Below are positions 1 through 7,794 of a stretch of 31,072 bases of DNA, in pieces. This DNA comes from CAZJRB01 sp964547995 (GTDB lineage Bacteria; Planctomycetota; Planctomycetia; Pirellulales; Thermoguttaceae). Made by a program: the position numbers and the translations under genes. The notes under the pieces were generated by a model. It worked only from the letters and a program-made list of their open reading frames with translations, had not been told where the DNA came from and made no database searches. Within the stretch, counting starts at the first letter, position 1; each line of letters starts with the position of its first letter. The DNA lies in NCBI GenBank assembly GCA_964547995.1, contig CAZJRB010000093.1, forward strand, positions 1 to 31,072, given 5' to 3'.

Positions 1-1
1 A

Positions 2-229
2 CAAGCCTTTGCTCGCCAAGAACTTGCGTCGCCGAAAAAGACCCCGCCACCGAGCCCGCCTCGCAAAGAAATTCCCGAAAAACCGTTGCCCGGCCCAAGA
101 AACGCCGCCCTGCGGGCCCGAAAATCGCCGCAAGTCGTTGCCCAACCAGCACTTGCGGCCGGCGCGCAATCGAGGGAATTGTTTCCGCGACCGGGGGGGC
201 GGCAAACAAAGAAAAAAGTCGCTCAATAG
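2..229 (+). CDS. Possible C-terminal end of a proline/lysine-rich protein (partial)
   Basis: One plus-strand frame is open from the left edge to a TAG at 227-229. It encodes about 75 residues rich in Pro, Lys, Arg and Ala, including PKKTPPPSPPRKEIPEKP near the start and a basic end, RQTKKKVAQ. The alternating P/K/A/R composition looks like a low-complexity C-terminal tail, and its stop overlaps the tail of the convergent dxs gene by a few bases. The start lies outside the window and no domain is visible, so no function is proposed. Two other plus-strand frames are also open here, because the region is GC-rich, so the assignment is tentative. Confidence 0.3.
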   Translation, partial: QAFARQELASPKKTPPPSPPRKEIPEKPLPGPRNAALRARKSPQVVAQPALAAGAQSRELFPRPGGRQTKKKVAQ

Positions 230-2169
230 AACTTCGCCGGGTGCGGCTGGGTGTGCAGCGTCGTCGTGGCGACCGGCGCGGGCGGTTTTGTGCCGATCAT
301 CGCGCGGCAGGTTTTGGCCACTCCCGCGGCGTCGAGCCCGAGGTCCGCAAGCAGTTCGCTTCGGGCGCCGTGCTCGACGTAGAAATCGCCGATCCCCAGC
401 CGGCGGATATGACTGGTCTCCAGCCCGGCGTTGTTGGCGGCTTCGAGGACCGCACTGCCGAACCCGCCCATCAACTGGCCCTCCTCGACGGTCAGCACGA
501 ACGGGCAGTTGCGCACGGCGGCGAGAATCGTCTTCGTGTCGAGCGGTTTGATGAATCGCGCGTTGATCACGCCGACTGCGACGCCCTCGCGGGCAAGTTG
601 CCCGGCCGCCTCGAGGCACTCGCAAAGCAGCGAGCCGCAGGCGACGATCATCCCGTTGCCGCCGCGGCGAATCGTCTCGGCGACGCCGAGTTGGATCGGG
701 GCCGGCGTGCGCCGGATCGTCTCGGCGGGCGCCCGGGGATAGCGGATCGCCGTCGGCCCGTCGTGCTTCAGGGCGAAGTCGATCATCGGCGCCACGTCGA
801 GCGCGTCGCCCGGGGCCATCACGACCATGTTCGGCAGCGGGCGGAGATAGGTCAGGTCGAAGACGCCGTGGTGGGTCGGCCCGTCGGCCCCGACCAGCCC
901 CGAGCGATCCAAGAGCAAGGTAACCGGCAGTTCTTGGAGCGCGACCTCCTGGAAGATCTGGTCGTAGCTCCGCTGCATGAAGGTGCTGTAGATATCGACG
1001 ATCGGGCGCAATCCGGCCTTGGCCAGGCCGGCCGCGAAGGCGACCGCGTGCGACTCGCAGATGCCGACGTCGAAGAACCGCTCGGGGAACTCGTCGCGGA
1101 TCGGCTCGAACATCAGCCCCTGGCACATGGCAGCGGTGATCGCCGTTACGCGGGGATCGTCGGTCATCTGCCGGAGGATGGCGCCGCGGACCACTTCGGT
1201 GTACGACGGCTTGTCGCTGACCTTGAAGGAGACGATCGAGCCGTTTTCGCGGGCGAAGGGCGCCGGGGCGTGGAAGGAGGTCGGGTCTTCGGCCGCCGGC
1301 TTGAAACCGTGTCCTTTTTCGGTGACGACGTGCAGCAGGACCGGGTCGTCGTAGTTCTGCACCATCTGCATGTATTTTTGCAGCAGGGCGATGTTGTGCC
1401 CGTCCACCGGCCCGATGTAGCGGAACCCCAGTTCCTCGAAGAGCATTCCGCCGAGCAGGCCGGCTTTGACCGCGTCTTTGATCTGATAGATGAAGTGTTC
1501 GACGGGGTCGCCGATCGTCGGGAACCGGCCGAGCAGCTTCTGGACCTCGCCTTTGAGGCCGGTGTAGAAGGAGTTCATCCGAATCCTGCCGAGCGAGTCG
1601 GCCATGCCGCCGACGGGGCGGCAGATCGCCATCTTGTTGTCATTGAGGATGACGGTGAAGTTCTTCTTCAGTCCCCCGGCGTTGTTCATGGCCTCGACGA
1701 CAATGCCGGAGGAGAACGCGCCGTCGCCGATCACCGCCACCACGTGTCGCGTTTCGTCGGGGCGGACCAGCTCGTCGCCGCACTTCATCCCCAGTGCGGT
1801 TCCGACGCTGCACCCGGCATGGCCGGTCAGGAAGAGGTCGTAGTCGCTTTCGGCCGGGTTGGGATATCCCATCAGGCCGCCCTTGGTCCGCATCGTTGCG
1901 AACCGGCCGTAGCGGCCGGTGAGCATCTTGTGGGGATAGATCTGGTGCCCGGTGTCCCAAATCAGCCGGTCGCGACGGAAGTCGAACGCGGTGTGCAGGG
2001 CCAGGGTCAGCTCGATCACACCGAGGTTGGAAGCGAAATGGGCGCTTCGCGTGGCCACCAGCCGGCAAAGGGCTTCCCGCATTTCACGGGCGAGCTGCTG
2101 AAGTTTCTTCTGCGAGAGACCTTTCAGATCGTCGGGCGAAGCGATTTTCGACAGCAGCGTGTCCATCAT
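223..2169 (-). CDS. dxs: 1-deoxy-D-xylulose-5-phosphate synthase
   Basis: A 648-residue thiamine diphosphate enzyme. By family knowledge it condenses pyruvate and glyceraldehyde 3-phosphate to DXP, the first step of the cytoplasmic MEP isoprenoid pathway. The N-terminal half has HFASNLGVIELTLALH, GHQIYPHKMLTGR (His75) and the ThDP/Mg motif, GDG at 148-150 and NDN at 176-178. The middle has the transketolase pyrimidine domain (STFMQRSYDQIFQEVALQ, LDRSGLVGADGPTHHGVFDL), and a C-terminal transketolase domain follows. Length is close to the family's usual 620-650. The start is ATGATG with AAAGGA just upstream, and it overlaps the ispA stop as ATGA, suggesting translational coupling. The neighbours ispA and xseB form a grouping also found with dxs in other bacteria. 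The identification is secure. Confidence 0.97.
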   Translation of the reverse strand: MMDTLLSKIASPDDLKGLSQKKLQQLAREMREALCRLVATRSAHFASNLGVIELTLALHTAFDFRRDRLIWDTGHQIYPHKMLTGRYGRFATMRTKGGLMGYPNPAESDYDLFLTGHAGCSVGTALGMKCGDELVRPDETRHVVAVIGDGAFSSGIVVEAMNNAGGLKKNFTVILNDNKMAICRPVGGMADSLGRIRMNSFYTGLKGEVQKLLGRFPTIGDPVEHFIYQIKDAVKAGLLGGMLFEELGFRYIGPVDGHNIALLQKYMQMVQNYDDPVLLHVVTEKGHGFKPAAEDPTSFHAPAPFARENGSIVSFKVSDKPSYTEVVRGAILRQMTDDPRVTAITAAMCQGLMFEPIRDEFPERFFDVGICESHAVAFAAGLAKAGLRPIVDIYSTFMQRSYDQIFQEVALQELPVTLLLDRSGLVGADGPTHHGVFDLTYLRPLPNMVVMAPGDALDVAPMIDFALKHDGPTAIRYPRAPAETIRRTPAPIQLGVAETIRRGGNGMIVACGSLLCECLEAAGQLAREGVAVGVINARFIKPLDTKTILAAVRNCPFVLTVEEGQLMGGFGSAVLEAANNAGLETSHIRRLGIGDFYVEHGARSELLADLGLDAAGVAKTCRAMIGTKPPAPVATTTLHTQPHPAKFY

Positions 2170-3068
2170 CGATTCCTTTCGAGAACGTAGAGCGCGAGGG
2201 CTTCCAGGCCTTCGGCTCGGGGCTTCAGGGGCGCCAGCGCCGCGCGGGCTTCGGTGATCAACTGCTCTGCCTGGGAGGCGCTTTCGTCGGCCCCCAGCAG
2301 GCTGGGGAAGGTGAGTTTCCCCTGATCGGCGTCTTTCCCGACGCGTTTTCCGGCGGTTTCCTCGTCGCTGCGGACGTCGAGCAGGTCGTCGATGATCTGG
2401 AATGCGATGCCGACCCTTCGGCCGTAGCTGTCCAGTGCGGCGAGTTTTTCGGTTCCGGCCCCGGCGACCATGCCGCCGAGCTGTAGCGAGACGTTGATCA
2501 GGGCCCCGGTCTTGCGTGCATGGATCGATTCGAGGATTTCAATATCGCTGTGGGCGTCCATGCCGGCGATGTCGTCGGCCTGCCCGCCCACGAGCTGGCT
2601 GGGCCCGGCCGCTTCGGCCAACGCGGTGCAACACTGCGCGGCCACCTCCGGCGGCCGGACCTCTTCGGCCAGAATCTCGAACGCCAGCGCCAACAAGGCG
2701 TCGCCAACGAGAATCGCCATCGCCTCGCCGTGGGCGACGTGGCAGGTCGGCTGCCCGCGCCGCAGATCGTCGTCGTCCATGGCGGGGAGGTCGTCATGGA
2801 CCAGGGAATAGGTGTGAACCATCTCGACCGCACAGGCGGCAGGCACGGCCGCCTCGACCGTGCCCCCGCACGCCTCCGAGGCCATGAGCACCATCATTGG
2901 CCGAATCCGTTTGCCGGCGGCCATGACACTGTAATTCATTGCCTCCCTCAGGCTGTCGGGACAACCGCGAGGGGTGTTCAAATGGTCTTCCAACGCCGCG
3001 TTGATCTGTGGACGCAAGCGGTTGGCGTACTCGGCAAACGGGCGTGGCGTATCCGTGGTATTTGCCAT
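2166..3068 (-). CDS. ispA: Polyprenyl (farnesyl/geranylgeranyl) diphosphate synthase
   Basis: A 300-residue all-helical trans-prenyltransferase. It joins IPP to allylic diphosphates to give C15 or C20 prenyl diphosphates. The first aspartate-rich motif is DDLPAMDDDDLRRGQ (D92, D93 and D98, the bacterial DDx4D form). The second is DDLLD at 227-231, followed by GKDADQGKLTFPSLLG. GKRIRPMMVLMASEACGG near residue 52 is the substrate-binding GKR..RP motif. It is coupled to dxs by a 4-base overlap, so the supplier and the user of isoprenoid units are made together. A promoter-like sequence lies about 85-115 bases upstream. The exact chain length cannot be fixed from sequence by eye, so ispA is the best family symbol rather than proof of FPP as product. 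Confidence 0.93.
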   Translation of the reverse strand: MANTTDTPRPFAEYANRLRPQINAALEDHLNTPRGCPDSLREAMNYSVMAAGKRIRPMMVLMASEACGGTVEAAVPAACAVEMVHTYSLVHDDLPAMDDDDLRRGQPTCHVAHGEAMAILVGDALLALAFEILAEEVRPPEVAAQCCTALAEAAGPSQLVGGQADDIAGMDAHSDIEILESIHARKTGALINVSLQLGGMVAGAGTEKLAALDSYGRRVGIAFQIIDDLLDVRSDEETAGKRVGKDADQGKLTFPSLLGADESASQAEQLITEARAALAPLKPRAEGLEALALYVLERNR

Positions 3069-3153
3069 GGTGCGACCGTGGGGTGCAAAAAGTCTGCCCG
3101 CGGCTGGAATCCCTCACCAAATCCGCCAGGCACTCTCGAAAGCGTCCACCTAG

Positions 3154-3182
3154 ATTCTAAACCAACCCCCCATGCGCGTCTA
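3154..3182 (-). promoter_or_regulatory. Putative sigma70-type promoter for ispA-dxs
   Basis: On the minus strand a -35-like TAGACG (3177-3182, 4 of 6 matches to TTGACA) stands 17 bases before a -10-like TAGAAT (3154-3159, 5 of 6 matches). It lies in the 148-base gap between xseB and ispA, in locally AT-richer sequence. This would let ispA-dxs be transcribed apart from guaA-xseB. The call rests on consensus resemblance only. Confidence 0.35.
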
Positions 3183-3216
3183 TGTCTGTCTAGCGCATTG
3201 GAGGATTTCCCCCACT

Positions 3217-3495
3217 TTAGGTGGGAAGGTCGCCGGAGGTGGCCTCATCAAACGGCCGAGAAATGGCGTTGCCTTGGGCATCGACCCCGCTGAGCAGCTC
3301 GATCCGCCGTTCGGCGCCTTCGAGCAGGTCGTAGGAGCGGCGCAACAGCCGGACGCCTTCCTCATATCGGGCAAGGGCCTCGTTCAACCCGATTTCACCC
3401 TCTTCAAGCAGGTGAACGATCTCTTCGAGCCGCTTCAAGGCATCCTCGAAGCCGGGCCCCTCGGGCGGATCGGGTTGGGTTTTTTTCTTGGCCAA
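3217..3495 (-). CDS. xseB: Exodeoxyribonuclease VII small subunit
   Basis: A 92-residue protein when started at TTG 3495. It carries the XseB signature FEDALKRLEEIVHLLEEGEIGLNEALARYEEG in pieces, with FEDALKRLEEIV followed by LNEALARYEEGVRLL, and a helical C-terminus. With XseA it forms exonuclease VII, which degrades single-stranded DNA to oligonucleotides. The frame stays open upstream to 3609, which would overlap guaA. The TTG has GGAG seven bases before it and gives a product near the usual 70-90 residues starting MAKKK, so I prefer it. XseA is not in the window. The stop is followed by a short CCCAC/GTGGG stem. It sits about 100 bases after guaA on the same strand. Confidence 0.9.
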   Translation of the reverse strand: MAKKKTQPDPPEGPGFEDALKRLEEIVHLLEEGEIGLNEALARYEEGVRLLRRSYDLLEGAERRIELLSGVDAQGNAISRPFDEATSGDLPT

Positions 3496-3599
3496 AGTTA
3501 GGACTCCAAGGCGTGGTTCTTGGATATTATCAGGAAATATTCCCCGGAGTTCAACTGGAAAACGAGGAAACACTCTGCATTCACCACACCACTCACCAC

Positions 3600-5210
3600 C
3601 TACTCCCACTCGATCGTCGCCGGCGGCTTTGAACTGATGTCGTAGACGACGCGGTTGACGCCGGGGACTTCGTTGATCATTCGGGTGGACATTCGGGCGA
3701 GCACTTCATAGGGGAGATGGCTCCAGTCGGCCGTCATGAAGTCCTCGGTGTTTACCGAGCGGATGGCCACGACGTCGGCATAGGTTCTCGCGTCGCCCAT
3801 CACGCCGACGCTTTGGACCGGCAGGAGCACGGCGAACGCCTGCGACGTTTGTCGGTAGAGTCCGGCCTGCTTGATTTCGTGGACGACGATCGCATCGGCC
3901 TCGCGGAGCGTATCGAGCCGCTCTTTGGAGACCTCGCCGACACACCGCACGGCCAGCCCCGGACCGGGGAACGGGTGGCGCCAGACGATCTCGTCGGGCA
4001 GGCCCAGTTCCAATCCCAACTTGCGGACCTCGTCCTTGAACAGATTACGGAGCGGTTCGACCAGTTGGAAATCGAGGTCTTCGGGCAGTCCGCCGACGTT
4101 GTGGTGCAACTTGATCGTGGCGGCCGGCCCGTCTTGCGACCCGCCGCTTTCGATCACGTCGGGATAGAGGGTGCCCTGGGCAAGGAACTCGGCCCCTTCG
4201 ATTCCGGCGGCCTCGTCGGCGAAGCACTCGATGAACTCGCGGCCGATCCGCTTGCGTTTTTCCTGCGGGTCGATTGCTCCGGCCAGGGTGTCGAGGAAGC
4301 GGTCCTGCGCCTGGACGACGTGCAGGTCGGTCTGGAAATGACTTGTGAACTCCTTGATGACCGACTCGGCTTCTCCTTTGCGGAGCAGTCCGTTATCGAC
4401 GAGGATGCAAGAGAGCTGAGGTCCGATGGCCCTGGAGAGCAGCGCGGCGACGACCGAGGAATCGACCCCGCCCGAAAGACCGCAGATCACCCGCCTCTCG
4501 CCCACGCGGCCGCGTATCTCTTCAATCGTTTCGCGGGCGAAGTCGCCCAGCTTCCAGGCGCCGGAACACTTGCACACTTGCATCAGGAAGTTGCCGAGGA
4601 TCGTCGGGCCCTCCGGGGTATGGGTGACCTCGGGATGGAATTGCAGGGCGAAGATCGGCAACTCGCGATGCCTTACCGCGGCGAAGGGGCACGTATCGGT
4701 TGAGGCCAGTGGAACGAAGTCCTCGGAGACCTGCGCCACCTGGTCGCCGTGGCTCATCCAGACTTGGGTCTTCGGGGAGACGCCCGCGAAGATGTCGGCG
4801 TCCTCACAAAGCCGCGACCGTTGGTCGCGCCGCGTATCGGGCGCGCCGTCGGAAACGGCGGCGTCTCGAACCGTCAGAAAGGCCCGGCCGTATTCCCGCG
4901 ACGGCGTGTTCTCGACCTTGCCGCCGAGGGCCTCGCACATAAGTTGCATGCCGTAGCAGATGCCGAGCACCGGCAGACCGAGTCGGAAGATGCCCGGATC
5001 GCACTTCGGCGCCCCTTCTTCATATACGCTCGACGGTCCGCCGGAGAGAATCAGCCCCATGGGGGCCAATTCCTTGATACGCTCGGCCGCGATGTCGTGG
5101 CGGACGATCTCGCAGTAGACCTGCTGCTGTCGGACGCGCCGGGCGATCAGTTGGGCGTACTGGGACCCGAAATCGAGCACCAGCACCCTTTCGTCGGCAA
5201 TTCCGGTCAT
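3600..5210 (-). CDS. guaA: GMP synthase (glutamine-hydrolysing)
   Basis: A 536-residue enzyme that aminates XMP to GMP using ATP and glutamine. The N-terminal class I glutamine amidotransferase has GICYGMQLM with nucleophile Cys85, and FHPEV with His192 and Glu194 completing the triad. The ATP pyrophosphatase domain has the PP-loop GLSGGVDSS (244-252). The C-terminal dimerisation region ends with the expected PPATIEWE. I start at ATG 5210 because GGGGAG lies five bases upstream and the product then begins MTGIADERVLVLDFGSQY. An in-frame upstream ATG at 5252 would add 14 unlikely residues. Between residues about 115 and 150 it carries roughly 12 more residues than E. coli GuaA (DTRRDQRSRLCED region), probably a surface loop. 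First gene of the minus-strand run. Confidence 0.97.
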   Translation of the reverse strand: MTGIADERVLVLDFGSQYAQLIARRVRQQQVYCEIVRHDIAAERIKELAPMGLILSGGPSSVYEEGAPKCDPGIFRLGLPVLGICYGMQLMCEALGGKVENTPSREYGRAFLTVRDAAVSDGAPDTRRDQRSRLCEDADIFAGVSPKTQVWMSHGDQVAQVSEDFVPLASTDTCPFAAVRHRELPIFALQFHPEVTHTPEGPTILGNFLMQVCKCSGAWKLGDFARETIEEIRGRVGERRVICGLSGGVDSSVVAALLSRAIGPQLSCILVDNGLLRKGEAESVIKEFTSHFQTDLHVVQAQDRFLDTLAGAIDPQEKRKRIGREFIECFADEAAGIEGAEFLAQGTLYPDVIESGGSQDGPAATIKLHHNVGGLPEDLDFQLVEPLRNLFKDEVRKLGLELGLPDEIVWRHPFPGPGLAVRCVGEVSKERLDTLREADAIVVHEIKQAGLYRQTSQAFAVLLPVQSVGVMGDARTYADVVAIRSVNTEDFMTADWSHLPYEVLARMSTRMINEVPGVNRVVYDISSKPPATIEWE

Positions 5211-5235
5211 GACGGCTCCCCGCAGAAAACGAGGC

Positions 5236-5264
5236 ATTATAGGACACGGCAAAAGATTTGGCTA
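5236..5264 (-). promoter_or_regulatory. Putative sigma70-type promoter for guaA
   Basis: On the minus strand a perfect TATAAT (5236-5241) follows a -35-like TAGCCA (5259-5264, 4 of 6 matches) at 17-base spacing. It ends 25 bases before the guaA ATG and would leave a short leader of about 20 bases that contains the GGGGAG ribosome binding site. The perfect -10 in GC-rich surroundings makes this the best promoter candidate in the window. Confidence 0.5.
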
Positions 5265-5285
5265 GCGGCCCGTTGAGAAAGTCGG

Positions 5286-5367
5286 GGTCTGGTCCAATTT
5301 TCGGCGAGCCGACGTGTTTCTCACGTCAATCGTTGGCCGAAAACTTGGACCTGACCTGGACCAGACC
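5286..5367. repeat. Long imperfect inverted repeat with inner hairpin
   Basis: The arm at 5286-5305 (GGTCTGGTCCAATTTTCGGC) is nearly the reverse complement of 5336-5356, with one mismatch and one extra base. Between them a perfect GACGTG (5311-5316) / CACGTC (5322-5327) stem has a five-base loop. A second GGACCAGACC at 5358-5367 also complements the left arm. The layout resembles paired REP-type sequences that carry no transposase of their own. Confidence 0.7.
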
Positions 5368-5380
5368 TCTTTCTTTCACC

Positions 5381-5483
5381 GGAAAACGGCGTGTAGCCAC
5401 CGTCGCCAGACGGTGGAGACCCTCCTTTTGCGAAAGATTGGCATTTGCCAACCACGCTCTGGCGAGCGTGGCTACCGTTTTCC
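5381..5483. repeat. REP-like palindrome pair in inverted orientation
   Basis: CCACCGTCGCCAGACGGTGG (5397-5416) and CCACGCTCTGGCGAGCGTGG (5452-5471) each form a perfect 8-base stem with a 4-base loop. The two loops, GCCA and TGGC, are reverse complements, and the outer flanks (GGAAAACGG...GTAGCC and GGCTACCGTTTTCC) are also inverted copies. The stem bases that differ between the copies are changed in pairs, so both hairpins are preserved. The right half (5426-5488) recurs at 22146-22205 with about 80% identity by eye. Confidence 0.75.
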
Positions 5484-5495
5484 GACGAAGCCTAG

Positions 5496-5529
5496 ATGGT
5501 CCGGGGGCGGGTGCCCCCTCCTTTGTTCC
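5496..5529. repeat. GGGGGC-GGTGCCCCC dispersed repeat, copy 1
   Basis: A palindromic core, GGGGGCGGGTGCCCCC (5503-5518), is followed by TCCTTTGTTCC. The 34 bases match 16673-16706 with only a few changes, in the same orientation. This is an intergenic repeat just upstream of surE. Confidence 0.7.
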
Positions 5530-5646
5530 CATGCGGGGATGGACGATCTTGCCCATTGTAAGGGCCGCAACTTGTCATTATCATGGCGGTAGACCTTTGC
5601 CCGAACGGGAGGTCGCTGCCGCCACAAATCGGAGGGATTGTCTCGC

Positions 5647-6504
5647 GTGCTGATATTACTGACCAACGACGACGGGATCAACGCCCCGGGGCTAGTCTCG
5701 CTTCAGCGCCAACTGAGCCGATTGGGGGAAGTATGTGTCGTGGCGCCGGCCACCGAGCAGAGCGGCGTCGGCCACTCGATCACGTACCGTACCCCGCTGA
5801 TCGTCGAGGAGGTGTATCACGGCGAGTCGCGGTGGGGCTGGGCGGTCGAGGGGAGCCCTGCCGATTGCGTGAAGATCGGCATCCACGAATTGTGCCCGCG
5901 CCGGCCCGATCTGGTCGTCAGCGGAATCAACGGCGGTCTGAACGCCGGGATCAACGTCCTTTACTCGGGCACGGTGGCGGCGGCGATCGAAGGGGCGTTT
6001 TTCGGAATCACCAGCGTGGCCGTTTCGTTGGAGTACGACGAGCATGCCGCGTTCGACAGAGCGGCCCGGCTGGCACGAGTCGTTATCGAGCAGGTCCTCG
6101 AAAAAAAGGAGCCGGGGCCGCAACTCTACAACTTGAATATCCCAACCAAGGCGCTCGACGGGGCGCCCAGCGTGAGAACCGTGCCGATGGACGTCCAGCG
6201 GTACGACGACAAATATGAAAAACGATCGGACCCGTGGGGCCGCGACTACTATTGGCTTACCGGCGTCCTGAAACTGCCGGCAGCCGAGCACGAGACCGAC
6301 CTTCTGGCGTTGGCCAAAGGGCATGTTTCGCTCACCCCGTTGGATTACAATATGACCCGAGAGGCGGTTCTCTCGGCGATGGAGCCGTGGGAGTTTCGGC
6401 TCGGCGGCTTTGATACGCCGCAGGAGGAGGACGACTCGGGCGGTTCGGACGGCGGACCGCGGATCGCCAAACAAGGCGTCGGCTACGACAAGCAGCATCT
6501 GTAG
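5647..6504 (+). CDS. surE: 5'-nucleotidase/exopolyphosphatase SurE
   Basis: A 285-residue metal-dependent phosphatase that removes phosphate from nucleoside monophosphates. Family motifs are LLTNDDGINAPGL (metal ligands Asp8 and Asp9), APATEQSGVGHSIT, GSPADCVKIG and SGINGGLNAGINVLYSGTVAA. I start at GTG 5647 because this puts the metal-binding aspartates at residues 8 and 9 as in E. coli SurE. GGAGGGA then ends nine bases upstream. The alternative TTG at 5638 adds three residues but touches the ribosome binding site. The C-terminus is about 30 residues longer than typical and ends in an acidic, glycine-rich tail (PQEEDDSGGSDGG). It is divergent from guaA across a repeat-rich gap of about 430 bases. 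Confidence 0.93.
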   Translation: MLILLTNDDGINAPGLVSLQRQLSRLGEVCVVAPATEQSGVGHSITYRTPLIVEEVYHGESRWGWAVEGSPADCVKIGIHELCPRRPDLVVSGINGGLNAGINVLYSGTVAAAIEGAFFGITSVAVSLEYDEHAAFDRAARLARVVIEQVLEKKEPGPQLYNLNIPTKALDGAPSVRTVPMDVQRYDDKYEKRSDPWGRDYYWLTGVLKLPAAEHETDLLALAKGHVSLTPLDYNMTREAVLSAMEPWEFRLGGFDTPQEEDDSGGSDGGPRIAKQGVGYDKQHL

Positions 6505-6548
6505 GATGGGCTGTGACCTACTTGGAAATCAAACCGGAGGACGAGACC

Positions 6549-7088
6549 ATGAAATGGGGACTTCTTGCGTGTATGGTTGCGACCATGCTGATCGCCGGTT
6601 GCGGCGGCGGTGACACGGAGGAATCGGGCGAGCCAACGGACAATGTGGCCACTGCGCCGGCCCCGTCCGCCCCCGCTCCGCCTCCGCCGCCACCTCCGCC
6701 GGCGCCGGGAGAGACACCGTCGGCCGAGACGCCGTCGCCGTCGCCGTCCGAGCCGGTTGATCGCAAGCCGGCGGTGACGGGTGTGGGCAAGAAGGGCAAG
6801 GGCTACGGCACCGGGCCGATTGCCACGCCGGTGGCCGCCTATTTCTCCACGCGGCAGCGGGTCGTCTTCGATATCCAGATCGCCAGCGCCATGAACCTCT
6901 ATCACGCGACCAACCAGCGGTTTCCCAAGACCCACGAAGAGTTCATGAAGGAGATCATCGAGAAGAACATGATTAAGCTGCCGGAATTGGCGCCCGGCGA
7001 GAGCTACCGCTACGATCCCGAGAAGGCGGCCAAACAGAGTCAGTACGACCCGAACGATCCGCCGCTTTGGGTCGAGAAAACGCGATAG
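6549..7088 (+). CDS. Proline-rich lipoprotein of unknown function
   Basis: A 179-residue protein. It starts at ATG 6549, with GGAGG eight bases upstream. Residues 1-17 form a lipoprotein signal with lipobox IAGC (Cys18), so the mature protein should be acylated and anchored in a membrane. A low-complexity linker of Pro, Ala, Ser, Thr and Glu, including eight consecutive prolines, runs to about residue 75. A folded C-terminal part follows (AYFSTRQRVVFDIQIASAMN, NQRFPKTHEEFMKEII, LPELAPGESYRYDP). The pattern of a helix, then RFPKTHEEF, then YRYDP is faintly like the periplasmic part of pseudopilins, but I do not claim homology. It follows surE by 44 bases on the same strand and may be co-transcribed. 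Confidence 0.8.
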   Translation: MKWGLLACMVATMLIAGCGGGDTEESGEPTDNVATAPAPSAPAPPPPPPPPAPGETPSAETPSPSPSEPVDRKPAVTGVGKKGKGYGTGPIATPVAAYFSTRQRVVFDIQIASAMNLYHATNQRFPKTHEEFMKEIIEKNMIKLPELAPGESYRYDPEKAAKQSQYDPNDPPLWVEKTR

Positions 7089-7105
7089 CCAAGGCGTGCA
7101 GCGAG

Positions 7106-7687
7106 TCAGGAGAAAACAGTCTTCGAGAAGACCGTGCCCGCTATCATCCCTGCGGCGATTGCAAACAGCAAGGAAAGGATGAATTTCAGGAGCACGATTC
7201 TCCAGTCGATCATCGCCAGATCCATGACGACGCGTCTGATCGAGCACCCGTCCCAGGCCACGATGAATGCGACGACGAGTCCCGGGCCGGCGCCCGCTTT
7301 GAGCAACCCACCGGCGACGGGCAGGACGAAGAAGACCGGGCCGGGGGTCACGACTCCCAAGGACGTTGCAACCAGCAGCCCCTTGAATCCGGACTGAGAG
7401 CCGAGCCACTGCGTAACGAATTCCCGCATCTCCATTGCCTGGACCAGTCCGGCGATTGCGAAACCGGCGATCAATATGGGCATTGCCTTGAGGAGCCCCA
7501 TTCCGCCGGTTTTCAGGCTTTTGGAGGCGAGGGAGGGATTCTTGGCCGCGACGACCGCGTAGAAGACGGCCACGAGCAAGGGGAGGATGATCATCATCAG
7601 GTAGTACATGACCGCACGGTTCTCCTTTTTCTCAGGAGGTTGGGGTAGCCGGGAGGTGCAGAAGGTCCGTAGAAACCAGTTCATCAT
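7106..7687 (-). CDS. Short ArsP/DUF318-like permease
   Basis: A 193-residue hydrophobic protein with about five or six membrane segments: YYLMMIILPLLVAVFYAVVA, LLKAMPILIAGFAIAGLV, a segment around VVTPGPVFFVLPVAGGLL, GPGLVVAFIVAW and LLKFILSLLFAIAAGMIAG. The order VTPGP, a hydrophobic stretch, LLKAGAGPGLVVAFIVA and a late RIVLLKF helix resembles DUF318/ArsP_1 permeases. Those usually exceed 300 residues with two such halves, so this would be a single-half version. The start at ATGATG 7687 removes a 22-residue upstream extension that lacks coding character; GAGAG lies a few bases before it. The substrate is unknown. It converges with the lipoprotein gene 17 bases away. Confidence 0.65.
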   Translation of the reverse strand: MMNWFLRTFCTSRLPQPPEKKENRAVMYYLMMIILPLLVAVFYAVVAAKNPSLASKSLKTGGMGLLKAMPILIAGFAIAGLVQAMEMREFVTQWLGSQSGFKGLLVATSLGVVTPGPVFFVLPVAGGLLKAGAGPGLVVAFIVAWDGCSIRRVVMDLAMIDWRIVLLKFILSLLFAIAAGMIAGTVFSKTVFS

Positions 7688-7794
7688 GATACTCTCATTC
7701 GGTGTTCGGCCGGCAGCTACGGTTGCCGGACCGTGGGCAATGCAGACGTTCACGGTCTGGCGACCGCAGCGGCTACCGAAGTTATTTTTGAGTC

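Noticed and set aside
241..2190. Plus-strand open frame of 649 codons opposite dxs
   Set aside because: It is antisense to a secure gene and has low-complexity Arg/Gly/Asp/Val composition typical of GC-rich shadow frames, with no recognisable motif.
3217..3240. Terminator after xseB
   Set aside because: The CCCAC/GTGGG stem is short and not followed by a T run on the minus strand, so it is not a convincing intrinsic terminator.
5393..5475. CRISPR-like repeat pair
   Set aside because: There are only two palindromes, in opposite orientation, with no spacer array or cas genes.
5258..5653. Open frames across the guaA-surE gap
   Set aside because: They are made of repeat sequence. The same peptide fragments (KTVATLARAW, GAPAPGP) appear wherever the repeats occur.
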